Origin: Strigamia acuminata
Lineage: Eukaryota > Arthropoda > Chilopoda > Geophilomorpha > Linotaeniidae
Length of the DNA: 64,000 nucleotides
Direction of reading: 5' to 3'
Assembly: GCA_949358305.1 (NCBI GenBank)
Contig: OX442315.1
Span: forward strand, 11,744,427 to 11,808,426
Below are positions 1 through 11,327 of this stretch, one piece after another. The position numbers were made by a program, and so were the translations under genes. The notes under the pieces were generated by a model, which saw only the letters and a list, made by a program, of their open reading frames with translations, had not been told where the DNA came from and ran no database searches. Position 1 is the first letter of the stretch. Every line of letters begins with the position of its first letter.

Positions 1-3000
1 CAAATGACTTATGTTTATTATGACTACAAGAATATAATTGACGATCCAGAAGCATTCCAAGTATAATTTTATATGGAAAAAATGTATAAATTTTTGTTTT
101 TTATATTTGTGATCTGATTTCAGGTTCCAAGAGGGGTCTATTGTAATCTTGTGGAAAAAACAAGACCATTTCCTAGTGATTTACCAAGACATTTTGAAGC
201 AGGTTCGGAAATTTATTTTCCATATTCATCATTGCAAATATCGACTAAACAAAGGGTTTGAACAAAAGTTGTCAACTTTATTCCAGAATTAAAAAATAAT
301 AATATCGATTTAGATGTACTACAATATGGATCGTTTAATTATGAGAATGGATCTTGATCTTCCTCCTGACGCGGTTGAAAAAGACATGCCAGAACTTGAT
401 AGACAAATTTGGGATTTTAACACTGGTATGTGTCAGATATACTTAGTGTCTTCAATTACATAAATTTATTTTTCTTGTTTAGAGGTTTTTTATAAAATGA
501 ATGTAAAAAATGGAACTTGCAAAGTGGTAAATATGACAAAATCCGAAGCGGAATTGGGACTTAATGCTCTTTTGGGTACGAGTATTGATGTTAATGCATA
601 CTACTACGTCGGAGTGGTAATAAAAGTTAGCGGTAGCTGCATTCAATAGATAATTATAATTATAAGTAATTTAATTTAATAAATAGGACAGGAAATGAAG
701 TTATTTTTGTTTTAAAATTGAAGTAAAACACAAAATATTTTAACTTTTGAATGCAGCTAAGACTTATTGTTTTTGAGTGTAAACAAATAGATAAATAATT
801 TATTTCAGCGAACTTATCGCAGTATGAAATGTGATGTGTGGATAACTAAGCTTAATGAGACAGATATGCTAATAGAAACGTACATGATCAATGTAAGGTT
901 TAGTTTTAGAGTTAAACTATTAAAAATTTTAAATATTGATATAAATAGGAAACAGCAAAAGATGAATATGGAAATGTGCACAACTACTCGGTTCCAGTTT
1001 TTCTCAATATGACTACTCTAATGGGAAAAACGGTAAACAGAAAAAAAAATTGTCACGATTAATTCTGTTGGTATAATTAATTCCTAACAATATCGCGCGA
1101 AAACTAATTCGCGCAATAGTAATGGGCAAAGTTCGTAGATTTCCCTAAACCTTGTTTCCTTCAAATGTGGACATCCAGAAACTCAGGAAACCTAAAACTC
1201 GCGTTTGACTAACATAATTTATATTGGACAGTTCCTTGCTTACGACGGGTGTTTGTAGGCGTAAAAGAATGGAAGCACGATGATATTAACCTAAAGTGGA
1301 AAGGGGATATCATCGGGCAGTGATAATATAAAAGATGTCGGCTTAGAAAATAGCGCAATAGGGTTAGATGTAGGAGCGCTTGTTGAAGGCGCAAATAATA
1401 GAGGACTAAATCTAAATGTTACTAAAGGAGAATGGTGTTATCCAATAGAGAGCATAAGAAGAAGTGATTAAACTTAGGATGATTGGAAAGAGGAAAACTC
1501 AGTCATGTGACTGGTCAGATCAATTAGAAAAAGGGGGTGGAAAGGTAAAAATAGGAGTTCAATTGTTAAGAATAATGATATGCGCATCATACAGATTGCA
1601 CATTCATTAACTGAAGATGAGTAAGTGAGATGAATCATCACAAGTGAAAGAAACAAGAAAATATTATAAGAAATAAGATCGGGTTATTCTAAAATAAAAA
1701 TAGACGGGTAGACGTGCCCGTGACATCATCTTATGTTAGGTGTATTGTATTTTAAAAATTAGTTTTTTTTTTGGACTCAGGAAATTCAAACTAGGTCTGT
1801 GAGTTTATTCAACTACGACTTAAAAGTTCCATCTTGGAGTAGGTTCGACACAACTTCATGTTTCACTGAAGAGTTCAGAATCAGATTTCAAATTGAACTC
1901 AAAGGTACTGTGTATCAGTAAGAAGTATAAGACAATTTTTTCTTGAATTCTGCTTCCATTTTTTATAAAATTTGCAATTTTCAGGAGAATACACTGGTGT
2001 AATTGACCAAAATCCAAACAGCTTCATTTACCAAATTCAAAAGCAACTGGCAACTCAAACCAAAGTACTTCCCAATAGATTCCAAGAAATACTGGTACAT
2101 AATAGTTAATACAATAACAAACAAAACTGTAAATGTTTTCAATACATAACCATAAAATTATATAATTAATATACAGATAGATGACTTTGAACCACCAAAT
2201 GAAACAGCCACCATTCTGTTTACAACAACCTTGGTTGAAAATCCCTTCAATGCAGGTAAGAAAATAGAATGTGACCAGCTGCCCCTGCGCGCTGATCACT
2301 GCCCGGTAGCGCAATTGGCTCAGCTCTCGAGTCTCTCGCGCACCAGTTGCGGTTCCTCGTAACCAGGTGGAGCTGTGGGCGCTTGATTCACCAATCGAGC
2401 CTCGGAAGTGATCCTTCCGGAAGTGGGTAGGCCCTGTAGCGATCCAAGAGTTGTTCCTTCAGCCAGCACAGTCAACGGTCGCATTCCGACCTTCTCTTCT
2501 TCTCCGACTGCGATGGCAACCCGACTAATCGGCGTAAGTCGCGTAAGTTGCGACCTTTGGAGCATTGTGACGGCATGACCGAAACAGCAATACCGACCAC
2601 GTGTGTGGTCGCCGTGACACGCGGTCTGATTAGGAATGGTTGAAACAGCCATCGCATTGGAAAATACACCATGACACACCATATCATACCCCTAGACAAC
2701 AATAAAGCCAATAATAATCAAAACTAACTTGTGTCTCTTGTGCATTTCGTGGTAATTCTTATCGTGTGTGTTGTGTCCAGCGTCTCGTGGCAATCCCCCG
2801 ACCACGTGGCGGCCATCCAAACACTCACAATAAGTTCCCAGGGCTTTATCCAGGGCTCGAAACCCTGGCTGATGATTTCCTGTGAGCCATACTTATTACA
2901 GTGATGAGAAAAAATAGAAAAACTACGTAAATATATTTTTTTTTAATACGGAGTAATAGATAATTTTTATAAATATTTCCTTATCCCCAAAATTAATTTT

Positions 3001-4566
3001 GGAATTACTACAAAGATAATAAATTGCCATTTATATTTGAAGTACATGCTGGAACTAATAGTGGTGACAAGAAAAATAACAAACAAGTGTATGCAGACCT
3101 GTCTGATACTATTTTCAATTCAAAACTCATATTTACATTTACGGTATACACGTTTTAAAGAAATCAACCATTCTCATCATAAGAGTTGTTCTTTTTATAG
3201 ATTGAGGGGAAGCCACACTCCTATCATGCAGTTAGCATCAGGGATGATGTTGTATCTATTCCAGGAACATCTCTAAAAGGTCATTTTATTAACTAAATAT
3301 TTCAAAAATCAACATTTAAACGAATATTTTTCCAAAATGAAATTCTATAGATGATATTTCTTCATCTTTTCGCCGAGTGAGTGCGGCAATAATTACTAAA
3401 GGGATTGATTTTCAAACCAGCGGAATTTCACGAATGGAATGCTTCGAAAAATGTGTCAACAGCATCGAGTTCGAGTGCAGAAGTTGGTCCTACTGCAACG
3501 ACGTCGGAAGTTGCGTTTTGTCTTCGGTTTTGGCCGAACACGGACAAGACGAAGAGTTTGAATATAAAGATCACACAAACTGCGAGTTTTACACAAGTAT
3601 AATTCAAAATCACTCACTCCAGTTCCAGTAAACATTGATACATAACTTTCAGGATATTTCCTCAAAGACTACGAGCTAAACAAGGACACAGTGACCGAAG
3701 CCAAGGACACCGAAATCGGAGCGACACTCGAAGCGAAGACCGAAACGGAGTGCGCCAAACATTGTAGCACAGCGAAGCTTCCTTTTTACTGCGAGGGGTT
3801 CGACAGTTGCAGCGATCCCAATTCGGAAAAAATCACGTGTCGCTTTAGCTCGCGTCATATTTTAGAAATGGAGCCAGCGAGCATCAACAATAGCATAAAC
3901 TGCAACCATTACACGAGTATACAACGAGACAAACTTGATTTTTTACGTTTTATCGTTTTGTTTTTGTTTTCAGGGGATTATTTGGGCGATTTTTTGAAAA
4001 TCAAGAATAAATCGTCCGCTTTTAAGGACTTCGATGTGTCCGTGGTTGCAGCTTCAGGTGCGAAAGACTGTGCACGAATGTGCACGACTTCCGCAGACGT
4101 CAACGCGTGCAAAGCGTTTGAAATGTGCTCGCCGGGCGGCGTCGTCGATAAACCGCGCGTGCAGTGTCGAATTTTGGATGCGAGTAAACAAGCAAGCAGG
4201 AAGTTGTACGACGATGCCAGTTGCGACCACTACACAAGTAGACACTCGTGTTTTTAGAGTGGGTTTAAAGTCGAGTCTAATGTTTTATAACGTAGGAAAT
4301 AATTTTATAACCGATCGGAATAAACCATTGCATCCGGACGACCGTAAACCTTCTACAGCAGCTCTGGAATCGAAAGCTGGATACACTGGAGGTGAATTTT
4401 TGAAGAAAAAATATGGCGGAGTAGTTTATTTTAATTGGTAAACTATTTTTTTGTTTTAGGTGCGATGTTCGGTTTGGCAGTGGGTATGATAGTTTTAGGT
4501 TTGTTGATTGGAGGGGTCATCGTAATAGGTGTAATCAAATACAAAATTGTGCCGTCACAACGATAG
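1..4566 (+). CDS. LolA-like/PAN-domain type I membrane protein, upstream tandem copy (5' partial)
   Basis: Sixteen exons are in the window: 1-60, 124-255, 314-425, 483-616, 809-892, 949-1032, 1781-1904, 1985-2094, 2177-2255, 3043-3143, 3201-3279, 3351-3596, 3653-3916, 3974-4237, 4296-4391 and 4460-4566 (stop TAG). The window begins inside an exon at a codon boundary, so signal peptide and first domain lie outside. Every junction is phase-compatible and matches the downstream paralogue exon for exon. The N-terminal part has the PRGVYC segment that I associate with LolA-like domains of uncharacterised invertebrate proteins. Exons at 3351, 3653 and 3974 each encode one six-cysteine PAN/apple-like module. 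The last exon encodes one membrane helix (residues beginning MFGLAVGMIVLGLL) and a tail ending KIVPSQR. No frame break is visible, so the copy looks functional. Two of its introns are far longer than in the paralogue and hold inserted DNA. Ligand and role are unknown; PAN modules generally bind protein or carbohydrate. Confidence 0.8.
1033..1780. other. Expanded intron, about 670 bp of inserted DNA
   Basis: The equivalent intron of the downstream paralogue (6912-6985) is 74 bp, whereas this one is 748 bp. The extra DNA has a different texture, with purine-rich stretches. It begins near 1051 with TGTCACG and ends near 1725 with CGTGACA, a 7-bp inverted match that could be the termini of a DNA transposon. 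I could not find a convincing target-site duplication and no coding frame is recognisable. Confidence 0.4.
2256..3042. other. Expanded intron with GC-rich insertion, possibly a retroposon
   Basis: The paralogue intron is 60 bp (7469-7528) and this one is 787 bp. About 2266-2905 is GC-rich unlike its surroundings. On the - strand a 5-bp stem with 7-nt loop (2851-2855 with 2863-2867, loop centred on TTTCGAG) looks like a tRNA T-arm or B box. An A-box-like TGGCTCACAGG lies upstream of it in that orientation, but the spacing between the boxes is short. The 9-mer AAAATAGAA occurs on both sides of the block (near 2263 and 2912) and could be a target duplication. A tRNA-derived SINE or other retroposon is possible. 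The 120-codon frame on the - strand here resembles nothing I know. Confidence 0.35.
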
Positions 4567-4623
4567 AACAAAATCTACAAAACATTTTTTAAGCGATAAT
4601 TTTTTTTTTAAATAGTAGAACAA

Positions 4624-4649
4624 AATAAATAAATAAATAAATAAATATA
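4624..4649 (+). terminator. Polyadenylation signal cluster of upstream copy
   Basis: Overlapping AATAAA hexamers start 57 bp after the TAG stop at 4564-4566. This is the expected place for the mRNA 3' end of the first tandem gene. Confidence 0.55.
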
Positions 4650-4724
4650 TAGTTGTTACTTAGAGAATTCTTTTGATTTTTTTTCCCTAATTTTACTTTG
4701 AATTAAAAACAATTCAGAAACTCC

Positions 4725-4806
4725 AAAACAATTCTTTCTATTCAGTGTAATGCAGCAAAGCTCCTTAAAGAAATTCTTACTATTCGGTGTAATGCAGCAA
4801 AGCTTT
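4725..4806. repeat. Short direct repeat in the intergenic spacer
   Basis: A segment containing GTGTAATGCAGCAAAGCT occurs twice about 46 bp apart, near 4745 and 4790, each preceded by a similar CTATTC context. It lies in the 507-bp spacer between the tandem genes, which otherwise shows no gene. Confidence 0.5.
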
Positions 4807-5073
4807 GCGAATAAATCTCCACATCTCCCATCCGATAAAAGATCAAACACAGACAAAATAAATTCCATATTTACTTAAATTAAAATTATTTTTTACTAAA
4901 AAAAAAATTTATTGTAGAAAAAAATATCTCACCTTTGTGTTAAATCATTTGACAAGATGAAATAGAAATTCAAAGATAAGATTAGACAACACCTAATCAA
5001 TTGAGTGACACTTGAATAGGTGTTTTTTTTGCCACATCACGAGCAAGGTGGAATACTGTTGAATGGTTCCAAC

Positions 5074-8000
5074 ATGAATCCCCTCTCTGCAGCCACCATG
5101 TTGCTCCAACTAATTCTAATTCTACCAATAATTCTAGTATCTACCTTAGAAATTGGTGGTAAATAATGACACTCACGTATGACTTTACACCTGTTGACAT
5201 TTTAATATTTATTTAATTTCTTGCAGACGATTTTCCAGCAACTGCTATTCCAAAAGTGTTCCAACTAAATATCCAAGCTACTAACACCAAATACAGAATG
5301 ACGACGTTAGGCAAAGAATATTACGACGGAGTAAATGAAAAGGCCTCGGATATTGTGTGGGCCAAGGATGGAAAAACGCAAACTACCTACAGAAGACGCC
5401 AGGATAAGAAAATGGAGTATTTCACTATCACAGGTAATTACGAAATTACTCCACATCAAATAATAACGAGAGAAAAATCACTAACGAATATTATTTCTTA
5501 ATTAAGACGACGTTTTGTGCAAAGATGTAATAGTAGCCGATAACGTAGATATGTTTGTTAATGGAAGTTACATTTTGACAACGGCTTATTTTTTCTCGTT
5601 TCTTCCACGCATGGTATTAAAGATAATATTTTTTTGTGGAACTGAAAAACGATTTGAAAAAAGAAAAATTAATTTCTAGAAATTAATATCAAAAGATGAA
5701 ACGCACATGGGAATCAAAGCAGCAAAGTATGGAGGTGCGGTTAGACTCGGTACCGAAGATGCTGACATTGAATTTTATTGGTCAGGTAATTATAAAATGT
5801 TTTATTAATCATTAATAAATAAATCTATCGTCGGGTATTTTTTTTTTTACAGTTCCTAATGATAATTGGTTGTTTCCAAACTGTCCTAACGTTAATGACT
5901 GTGCGAATTGGTGGGTTCCATTGAAAACCGTTGTACAGATGCCACAACCGGACAACACTACATTTCAGCTGACTTATGTGTATTATGACTACAAGAATAT
6001 TATTGACGACCCAGAAGCGTTCCAAGTATATTTTTATACGATAAAATATTAATAAATCTTTGTTTTTTATGTTTATGGTTTAATTTTAGCTTCCGAGAGG
6101 TGTCGCTTGCAATCTTCTGGAAAACACGAAACCATTTCCTACGAATTTACCAATTCACTTTGAAGCGGGTGTGGAGATTTATTTTCCATTGTCTATAATG
6201 CAAATATCGGCTAAAGAGAGGGTTTGAACTTAAAAATGTTCAATTTTTAATTCAGGAATTTAATTTAAAAACTAAATATATTAATTTAGGTTTATTACAA
6301 TATGGATCGTAAAATGATTAGACTCGACGCTGATCTTCCCGCTGATATGAAAGAATCTGAGACTGCGGGGCTTGATAGAGAAATTTGGGATTACAACACT
6401 GGTGTGTATATCAGAATATCACATACACCCAGTGTTTTTAATTGTATTGAAATGTTTTTTATTCTTTTGTTTAGGAGTTGTTTATAAAATGAATTCGAAA
6501 AATGGGACTTGCACAGTACAGAATCTGACCCAGTCCGATGTGGAATTGGGAGAGAGAAAGAAGAGTTCGATTGGAATTTTGAATTCCCTTTTGGATGACA
6601 AACTCGATCCTAATACATTTCATTATGTCGGAGAGGTAATTAAAAGTTTAACACTATTTTTGAGCGTAAATAAGCGAATAAATGATTTATTTCAGAGAAT
6701 TTATCGCAGTTTGAAGTGCGATGTGTGGATAAGCAATGTGACCGACAAGCCAACGGAGATTTACATGATCAATGCAAGTTTGAGTTTCAGAATTAAGTTA
6801 TTCGAAATTTTAAATCGGTTTAAATAGGAAACGGCAAAAGATGAAGACGGAAATGTGCACAGCTACTCGGTTCCAGTTTTTCTCAACACCTCATTAACGG
6901 ACGAAGGAATGGTAAGCCGAAAACGAATATTATGTTATACATTGATTTCTAAAGACTCGATTATTGTTATTTTTCGTACACGTAGGAAGTCCAAAGTAGT
7001 GCTATGAGTTTCTTCAACTACGACTTAAAAGTTCCATCATGGAGTCGGTTCGATACAACATCGTGTTTCATCGAAGACTTCAAAATCAGATTCCAACTTG
7101 AACTCAAAGGTTTGTCACATTAGATAAGTCAATAAGAATGTTTTAGACTATTTCTTTCTTGAATTGTGCTGTTATACTTTGTATGAAATTTTCAATTCTC
7201 AGGAGAATACCTCGATGTAATTGACCATAATCCAAACGACTTCATTTTTCAAATTCAGACGCAATTGGCAACCAAAACGAAAGTACTTCCCAATAGATTC
7301 CAAGAAATACTGGTACGTAATACAACATTAAATAAATAAAAATATAGTCCGCACATTTGAAATACATATTTATTAAATTATTCATACAGATAGACGACTT
7401 TGAAACACCAAATGCAACAGACACTATTTTATTTACAACAACCTTGGTTGAAAACCCCTTCAATGCAGGTAAGAAATAATGAAATGAATTTCTTGTTCAG
7501 ATAATAAATTCTCCATTTATATTTATAGGACACACTGGCTCCAACAACGGTGATAAAAAAACCAACCAACAAGTGTATGCAGACCTTTCCGACGTTATTT
7601 TCAATTCAAATCTCACATTTACATTCAAGGTATACACGTTTAAATGAATATTTTTCGTTATAGTTATTTGTTTGTTTATAGACTGAAGGGAAGTCCCACT
7701 CTTATCATGTAATTAGCATCAGGGATGACGTTGTATCTATTCCAGTAACATCTCTAAAAGGTGATTTTATTGACTAAAAATTTTTAAAAAATTAAATAAA
7801 TATTTTTTGTCCCAAAAATAATTTCTAGACGAAATTACTGCATCGTTTAAGCAAGTCGGCGTTGCAGTAATAACAAAGGGAATTGATTTCCAAACGAGCG
7901 GAATTTCACGAATGGAATGCTTCGAAAATTGCATCGACAGCCTCGAGTTCGATTGCAAAAGTTGGTCCTACTGCAAAGACACCGGCGATTGCGTTTTGTC

Positions 8001-9078
8001 GTCGGTTCTCTTCGACCATGCAAAAGAGGAGGAATTCGACTTCAAAGTACAGACAAACTGCGAGCTTTATTCAAGTATAATTCACTTATCTTCTCTTTTC
8101 ACTCCAATTAAACGTGGATTTACATAATTTTCAGGACATTTCCTTAAAGACTACGTGTTAAACAAGCAGACGGTGACCGAAGCCGTGGGTATCGAAATTG
8201 GAGTGGAGATCAAACCGGACACGGAAGCAGACTGCGCCGCGCATTGCAGCGTCGAGAAACTTCCGTTTTATTGCGAGGGATTCGACAGTTGCGTCGATCC
8301 CACTTCGGAAAAAATGATGTGTTACTTCAGATCGCGTCATATATTAGAAATGGAGCCAATGGGCATCAAAGAGAGCAAAAACTGCAACCATTTCACGAGT
8401 ATAACGCGAGTCAAACTTGATTTTTCATGTTTTATCGTTTTGTTTTTGTTTTAAGGGGATTATTTGGGCGATTTTCTGAAATTCAAGAATAAATCGGCCG
8501 CTTTTAAGGACTTCGACGTGTCCGTCGTTGCTGCGGCGGGCGCGAAAGACTGTGCAAGGATGTGCACGACTTCCGCAGACGTCAACGCGTGCAAAGGGTT
8601 TGAAATGTGCTCGCCGGGCGGCGTCGAAAATAAACCGCGCACGCAATGTCGAATTTTGGACTCGAGTAAAGAACCAACGAGGAAGTTGTACGATGACCAA
8701 ACCTGCGACCATTATACAAGTAAGTGTTGATACTGTTGAACGAGCATTTCGCAGTAAAAAAAAAATTTAATTTTTGTTTTTTAGGAAATAATTTTATTGC
8801 TGATCGGAACAAATCGCTGCATCCCGACGACCGCAAACCGACGGGGTCGCCACCAGATCCTCCGAACACGGCAGCAGCTCAAACGTCCGCAGGAGGAGGG
8901 TACAGTGACGGTACAGTAAAAATTCGGGTTTTACAAATTTGTGGTCCAAATTTAATTTTCTCAATTATTTTTTGTAGGGTCGATGGCTGGATTAGCCTTT
9001 GGTATGATATTCCTCGGTTTGCTGGTTGGAAGCGGCGTTGTGATCGGCTTCATGAAGTACAAAGTCATGCAGCGATAG
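5074..9078 (+). CDS. LolA-like/PAN-domain type I membrane protein, downstream tandem copy (complete, 912 aa)
   Basis: Twenty exons: 5074-5158, 5227-5433, 5507-5613, 5680-5785, 5853-6025, 6090-6221, 6290-6401, 6475-6635, 6696-6773, 6828-6911, 6986-7109, 7203-7312, 7390-7468, 7529-7629, 7682-7760, 7829-8074, 8135-8398, 8456-8719, 8785-8910, 8978-9078. The start could be 5074 or the strong-context ATG at 5098 (GCCACCATG); either leaves a hydrophobic signal peptide (LLQLILILPIILV). Residues about 30-580 form a beta-rich ectodomain that looks like the LolA-like domains of uncharacterised invertebrate proteins, with PRGVAC near residue 229. Residues about 583-664, 665-750 and 751-838 are three PAN/apple-like modules of six cysteines each. 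A Pro/Ala/Ser/Gly stalk (about 840-880), one membrane helix (about 883-905) and the tail KYKVMQR follow. The intron after 6773 uses a GC donor. The fold is assigned from memory of a family signature; the tandem arrangement and exon structure are seen directly. Confidence 0.82.
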
Positions 9079-9105
9079 CGGGCAAATTACAGCATAGAAA
9101 TTCCG

Positions 9106-9111
9106 AATAAA
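9106..9111 (+). terminator. Polyadenylation signal of downstream copy
   Basis: AATAAA lies 28 bp after the TAG stop. The 433 bp from here to the convergent gene at 9512 show no further gene; an AATAAA on the opposite strand (about 9312-9317) probably serves that convergent gene. Confidence 0.55.
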
Positions 9112-9511
9112 TACTCGTTTTAAAGCAATTTGTTGCGTTTTGTTCGTTTTTTTTAACGAAAAAATGTCTAAATATTATTAATTATGTACAAGTATGTAAA
9201 AAATAAACCGCTATCAACCATTAAAGATGTTTTACGATAATATTTCTCGTGTTTTGGGTGTTTTTTTTTTTGTTTTTTCTTTCTTCTTTCTAGACCACCT
9301 TGACCTCACCTTAACCGTTTTATTGGATGTAATGGAAAATTGGGCACTTGTTTGCACTTTCATCAACGTTCTTTTTCGTTGCATTGCAGTGAAGCCAAGG
9401 CGGAGCTTGTTGTTTTCGTCAAAATTTAAAGTGAATTACATAATAATAAAACAGTATACAAGTAATCAAAGCCGATATAAGCTGTATACAATGTACAAAT
9501 ATACAAAATAA

Positions 9512-10644
9512 TTATTTTCTCTGTGTTTTCTTCATCAACACCTTATTCCGGAAGAATTTCCCATCCGGGTAATTCAGTTTGACCGTTTTGAGTCCATACA
9601 GTGTCAATTTATTCGGAATAAAGAATAGCACTTCATCCGGTAGCTCGCCATCTTGGATGTCCGACAAATCGCAGCCTAATTCGAATCGCGACAACTTAAC
9701 GGTGGCGTTGAGCTGCTGAGTCCACGTGAACATCCCATTCACCGGATAGCGAAGTCGGCAGTGTCCATCGGCTTGGAAAAGCGAATTGGCCATCTCCGAT
9801 ATCGGATAAAACCACAAATTGTGACTTTGGTAGGGACTCCGAAACCACACTGCAATGGCGCCTTCCAATTCAACCACGGCCGTCCACGACACTATCGATT
9901 CTCTCGTGACGTAATGGAATTCGGTTTTGACAAAATTCTGGTACGGAACTACGTACGGTTTAGAATCGAAGACGAATTTGTGTCGGCCCACGGTGACTCT
10001 GTTGATTGGTTTTCTAATGTCGATGTTCCACACTGGCGGCGCGAGTTCTTTCTCTAATGGCGGCACGGGGATGTGGATCTGTAGAAAACGTGTTTTTAGC
10101 AGATTTCAGTTAAATTTGAATGGTTTAATTGTGTACGTTGACGACTCTGTTGATTTTTATTCCTTTTGTGACGTTCCAGCGGTAGAAACTCAATAGTTCT
10201 CGCGTTCCGTGCATGAGGAATTCAACGCCTGACGTGACGTTGACGTTTTTCAACTTGCGGATGTTTCTTGAGCACGGATTTTCGTTCACAGTTGCTGTGC
10301 GTCCATAGGCGAAGTTGCACACTCTCACGGTCAGTTTGTATCTAATTTGATGTTAAAAATAAAATTAAATAATGTAGAAATTTTTTTTCTGTACTTGGTG
10401 TATTGTGGATTGGATTTAATTTCTGGTCTGTTGCCGTACACGTCCCACCAAAGCACTTGACGTTTCAAAGCGGCGGATTTTTGTGTGACAAAATCGGCGA
10501 CCATTTCATCGAAATCTGGAAAATTCTGAAAGGAAAAATATTCATTATAAAGTAAGCTTAAAACGGATATATTTTTTGTAAAACCTCTTGTTGGTAACAT
10601 TGTGTGGCAGCCAGAAACTGGAGAAACAAAAGCCATGTAGACAT
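9512..10644 (-). CDS. Unrecognised secreted protein, 320 aa
   Basis: Four exons on the - strand, in coding order 10585-10644, 10395-10525, 10137-10341 and 9512-10078, with consistent GT-AG sites and phases (0, 2, 0). The protein starts with a clear signal peptide (MSTWLLFLQFLAATQC). The mature part has few cysteines, three N-glycosylation sequons, and long alternating-hydrophobic stretches typical of beta structure. A proline-rich hinge (IHIPVPPLEKELAPP) sits where exon 4 begins. There is no membrane anchor and the C-terminus is basic (KKTQRK). I do not recognise the family. The gene converges on the PAN-protein pair, and a 70-bp tandem duplication lies just upstream of its ATG. Open frame through four spliced exons plus signal peptide make the gene itself well supported. 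Confidence 0.75.
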
Positions 10645-10680
10645 GTTGGAATGTTGCAATTGGATATCAATAAACGTGAA

Positions 10681-10820
10681 TTGAAACCACAAAACGACAT
10701 CTATGAATGAATTTGTCAATGTTGTTGCCATGTTTTGTGTGTGTGTGACATTGAAACCACAAAACGACATCTATGAATGAATTTGTCAATGTTGTTGCCA
10801 TTTTATTGTGTGTGTGACAA
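10681..10820. repeat. Two-copy 70-bp tandem duplication upstream of the secreted-protein gene
   Basis: The 70 bp starting at 10681 are repeated almost perfectly from 10751; differences are confined to the GT-rich end. The block begins 36 bp upstream of the ATG of the - strand secreted-protein gene, so it covers the likely promoter or 5' UTR. From 10821 to 11327 I see only AT-rich sequence that probably includes the 3' UTR of the SLC6 gene. Confidence 0.85.
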
Positions 10821-11327
10821 TTCAAAAAGAAGTGCAACAAAATATAAATTTTTATAAAATTTATTTCAACTCATTTAAAAAGCAAAAAAAAAAAATATAT
10901 TTACAAATTTATACGATTTAATTTAATCACCACCCCCATCAATTTAACTTTCCATAAACAATATGTATTTACACATTACACAATAATATTCATAACTTTT
11001 TGAAATTATTATTATTTTTCTTCTTCAAATTACAAAAATCGCCAAATTTTGATTGAAAATTAGCTAATTTCATATTAGGAACTACTTTGTCATGATAATA
11101 TGACATTTCTAAACGATTGTAAAAACCACAGACTAAATCCACATAAGGACTACAATTAATCCTATTTACTCTTCTCTTATTATCTGTGTGATTTAAATTA
11201 ATATTCAAGCAAATGAGGTATTTGATACATTTTAAATTACCAAAAAATAAAATAACTAATTAATTATTGCATTTTATGTGTTCCAAAAACTCCCAACTCT
11301 GCAAATGTGTATACGTGGTTCTGTCAT

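Noticed and set aside
2320-2682. 120-codon frame on the - strand in the upstream PAN gene
   Set aside because: It lies in the GC-rich intron insertion; GC content alone keeps it open and no domain is recognisable.
10990-11208. 72-codon frame on the - strand
   Set aside because: It falls just past the SLC6 stop in AT-rich DNA, ends in an Asn/Lys run, and is best explained as 3' UTR.
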